DNA of 64,000 bases, taken from contig CP113924.1 of assembly GCA_029391995.1 (NCBI GenBank), positions 837,001 through 901,000 of the forward strand, in the 5' to 3' direction. Of the stretch, positions 62,649 through 64,000 are shown piece after piece. The position numbers and the translations under genes are program-made. Source of the stretch: Streptococcaceae bacterium ESL0729 (GTDB lineage Bacteria > Bacillota > Bacilli > Lactobacillales > Streptococcaceae). Each line of letters opens with the position of its first letter. The stretch's first letter is position 1. Under the pieces are notes generated by a model. That model ran no database searches. It had not been told where the DNA came from and saw nothing but the letters and a program-made list of their open reading frames with translations.

Positions 62649-63665
62649 CTAGATTTTTAAGGTCATTTTTATAATCAGGCTATCAAATAAGAAGACCTTA
62701 TCCCCTCCTCCACTTTTTATCTGGTAGTCAAGGTCAATCAAATCCTTTAGGCTCTCAGCCAAAAATTTGTAAGAGAGGTTCTTAACTGCTTTTATGGCTA
62801 GCTTAATCCTATAGGGGTGGATTTTCATAACCTCCCTCATCTCCTCCTGTCCGTAACCCTTGGCTACAAGAAGCTTGACCTGATAAAATAAGCGGAAATT
62901 ACCGGTTAAAATAGCCAAAAGCTTAATTATATCCTCTCCCTGAAGGGTCAAATCGCTAATAAGGCTTCTAGCAGCCTGGACGTGGCCACTTAGAATCATA
63001 TCAGTCAAGCTAAAAATATTATCTTGCAGGGTCTTTGGTAAAAGTAAATCAAGGTCACCTCTTGTAACCTGCATGTCTTCCTTGTAGATTTTGACCAAAT
63101 CCAAATTTCTTTTAATTAAAGAAAAATTATAAGAGGATTTTTCAAAGAGATAGACTAGGTTTGATCCATCAATTTTCAGCCCTAGCTGGTTGATGTAGGC
63201 CATAAAATAGGCTTTCAGCTCATACTCACTAAGGGCCTTGGCCTCAAGTAAAACAGCCTTTTGCTTTAACTTCTTTACGATTCTTCTTTTACTGTCTAAT
63301 TTACCATGAACAAAGATTACTAAAACGGTAGTCTCAACAGGATGGTCAATATAAGACTCAAGCTGTAAAAGTTCAGCTTCCTTAAAGACAGACTTCTTGG
63401 CAGTCGAAATATCCCATAGATTTTCATAGATTACCAACCTCTGGTCTTCAAAAAAAGGCAGGCTTTCTAATTCTTCTAGGGCAAAACCTGTGTCTGCTTC
63501 AACCAAGTCCAAGTAAATCTGACTTAGGTTACTGACCTGGTAATCAACCTTGTCAAGAAGCTCTTCCTTGGCTTCTGACATAATGCTTTCATCTTCACCA
63601 AAAACCAGGTAGATTGGGGAAGGATTTTTCATATCAATGTTTTTTATTTGATCAAAAATAGTCAT
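62649..63665 (-). CDS. holA: DNA polymerase III delta subunit
   Basis: This is the clamp-loader subunit that opens the beta sliding clamp. The product is 338 residues with the expected pattern: YLVFGEDESIMSEAKEELL at the N-terminus, FFEDQRLVIYENLWDIS, the YVF-like FEKSSYNFSLIKRNLDLVKIY region and a C-terminal FDSLIIKMTL. It begins one base after the sensor kinase stop. Confidence 0.92.
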   Translation of the reverse strand: MTIFDQIKNIDMKNPSPIYLVFGEDESIMSEAKEELLDKVDYQVSNLSQIYLDLVEADTGFALEELESLPFFEDQRLVIYENLWDISTAKKSVFKEAELLQLESYIDHPVETTVLVIFVHGKLDSKRRIVKKLKQKAVLLEAKALSEYELKAYFMAYINQLGLKIDGSNLVYLFEKSSYNFSLIKRNLDLVKIYKEDMQVTRGDLDLLLPKTLQDNIFSLTDMILSGHVQAARSLISDLTLQGEDIIKLLAILTGNFRLFYQVKLLVAKGYGQEEMREVMKIHPYRIKLAIKAVKNLSYKFLAESLKDLIDLDYQIKSGGGDKVFLFDSLIIKMTLKI

Positions 63666-63666
63666 T

Positions 63667-64000
63667 TTATACCTTTAACTTAACTGTAAATTTTGAGCCC
63701 TTGGGCGTATTTTCAGAAACTTGAATTTTTCCATGCAGGCGGTCAACTATTTGTTTGGCTAGAGATAAACCTAAGCCAAAGCCACCAGTAGCACGAGTCC
63801 GTGCCTTGTCAACCCTGTAGAAGCGATCAAAAATCTTCTCCCTATTTTCAGGACTTATACCCTCACCATTGTCAGTCATGGTCATGACTAGGTAGTTGTT
63901 TTTTTCAGTAACTTTGGCAGTAATATGACCATCTGACCCAGTATATTTAAGGGCATTATCAAATAAAATCGTAAGTACCTGCTTGATTAAGCTCTCATCA
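63667..64000 (-). CDS. ciaH: C-terminal part of a CiaH-like histidine kinase, cut by the window edge
   Basis: About 110 residues remain. The ATPase domain shows the N box LFDNALKYT, G1 box DNGEGIS, F box FDRFYRVDKARTRATGG and G2 box FGLGLSLAKQIV. The RVDKARTR-x2-GGFGLGLSLAKQIVD run closely matches streptococcal CiaH, the kinase of the CiaRH envelope-stress system. The frame stays open to the end of the window. The sensor domain and phosphoacceptor His are not seen. Confidence 0.8.
   Translation of the reverse strand, partial: DESLIKQVLTILFDNALKYTGSDGHITAKVTEKNNYLVMTMTDNGEGISPENREKIFDRFYRVDKARTRATGGFGLGLSLAKQIVDRLHGKIQVSENTPKGSKFTVKLKV

Overview
The window is AT-rich chromosomal DNA from a low-GC Gram-positive coccus of the family Streptococcaceae. 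Gene content and order support this: a fabT-fabH-acpP-fabK-fabD-fabG-fabF-accB-fabZ-accC-accD-accA cluster, a lactococcal-type class 1A dihydroorotate dehydrogenase (PyrDA), DUF2969 and DUF4059 proteins, an acyl-ACP thioesterase/HAD/TIGR01906 block, and trxB beside an amino-acid ABC operon. The mix of Streptococcus-like and Lactococcus-like features suggests Lactococcus, Floricoccus or a neighbouring genus; the species cannot be fixed from the sequence alone. No transposase, prophage, rRNA or CRISPR array was seen.

Region 1 (1-8.8 kb) is housekeeping: the start of a probable rdgB, murI, yneF, lysA, a signal-peptidase-like gene that lacks both catalytic residues, tRNA-Tyr and tRNA-Gln, ilvE, a MscS channel, acetolactate decarboxylase, RNase Y and a small monooxygenase-like gene. 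Region 2 (8.8-21.3 kb) is the type II fatty-acid synthesis cluster, all on the minus strand and headed by the repressor gene fabT. The place streptococci use for fabM holds instead a divergent plus-strand flavoenzyme gene with a C-terminal four-cysteine cluster, resembling the FabX/UfaA unsaturated-fatty-acid enzymes. Five FabT-like palindromes lie in the shared promoter region and one lies before fabK. pyrDA follows.

Region 3 (21.5-30.7 kb) is a type I restriction-modification island: a GIY-YIG nuclease, hsdR, hsdM, a complete hsdS, a tyrosine recombinase, and a second hsdS split into a forward N-terminal half and an inverted C-terminal half. Four copies of a short repeat encoding the same Asn-His-His-Leu segment sit exactly at the domain junctions. 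Inversion would therefore shuffle specificity domains in frame (up to four HsdS proteins). Region 4 (30.8-37.6 kb) is a compact biosynthetic operon: a single-module nonribosomal peptide synthetase with the unusual order adenylation-carrier-condensation, an MFS exporter, a fused ABC exporter and a DUF488 gene, bounded by a promoter and a terminator. An unrecognised 109-residue gene precedes it. Its product is unknown.

Region 5 (37.8-64 kb) returns to core genes: an XRE regulator/membrane pair with three evenly spaced upstream repeats, a HIT protein, an RlmD-type methyltransferase with a vestige of a paralogue 0.7 kb away, LCP and MORN-like envelope proteins, an ABC-F protein, rex, radC, TIGR01906, HAD phosphatase, acyl-ACP thioesterase, a GH25 muramidase, hemW, ribF, truB, pcrA, trxB, DUF4059, an amino-acid ABC operon, a DEAD-box helicase, sodA, an orphan solute-binding lipoprotein, holA and the 3' part of a CiaH-like sensor kinase.

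The strongest leads are the FabT-controlled FabX-like gene in the fabM position, the A-T-C synthetase operon, the invertible hsdS locus and the catalytically dead signal peptidase homologue. All family assignments come from reading motifs and from memory of the families; no database search was run.
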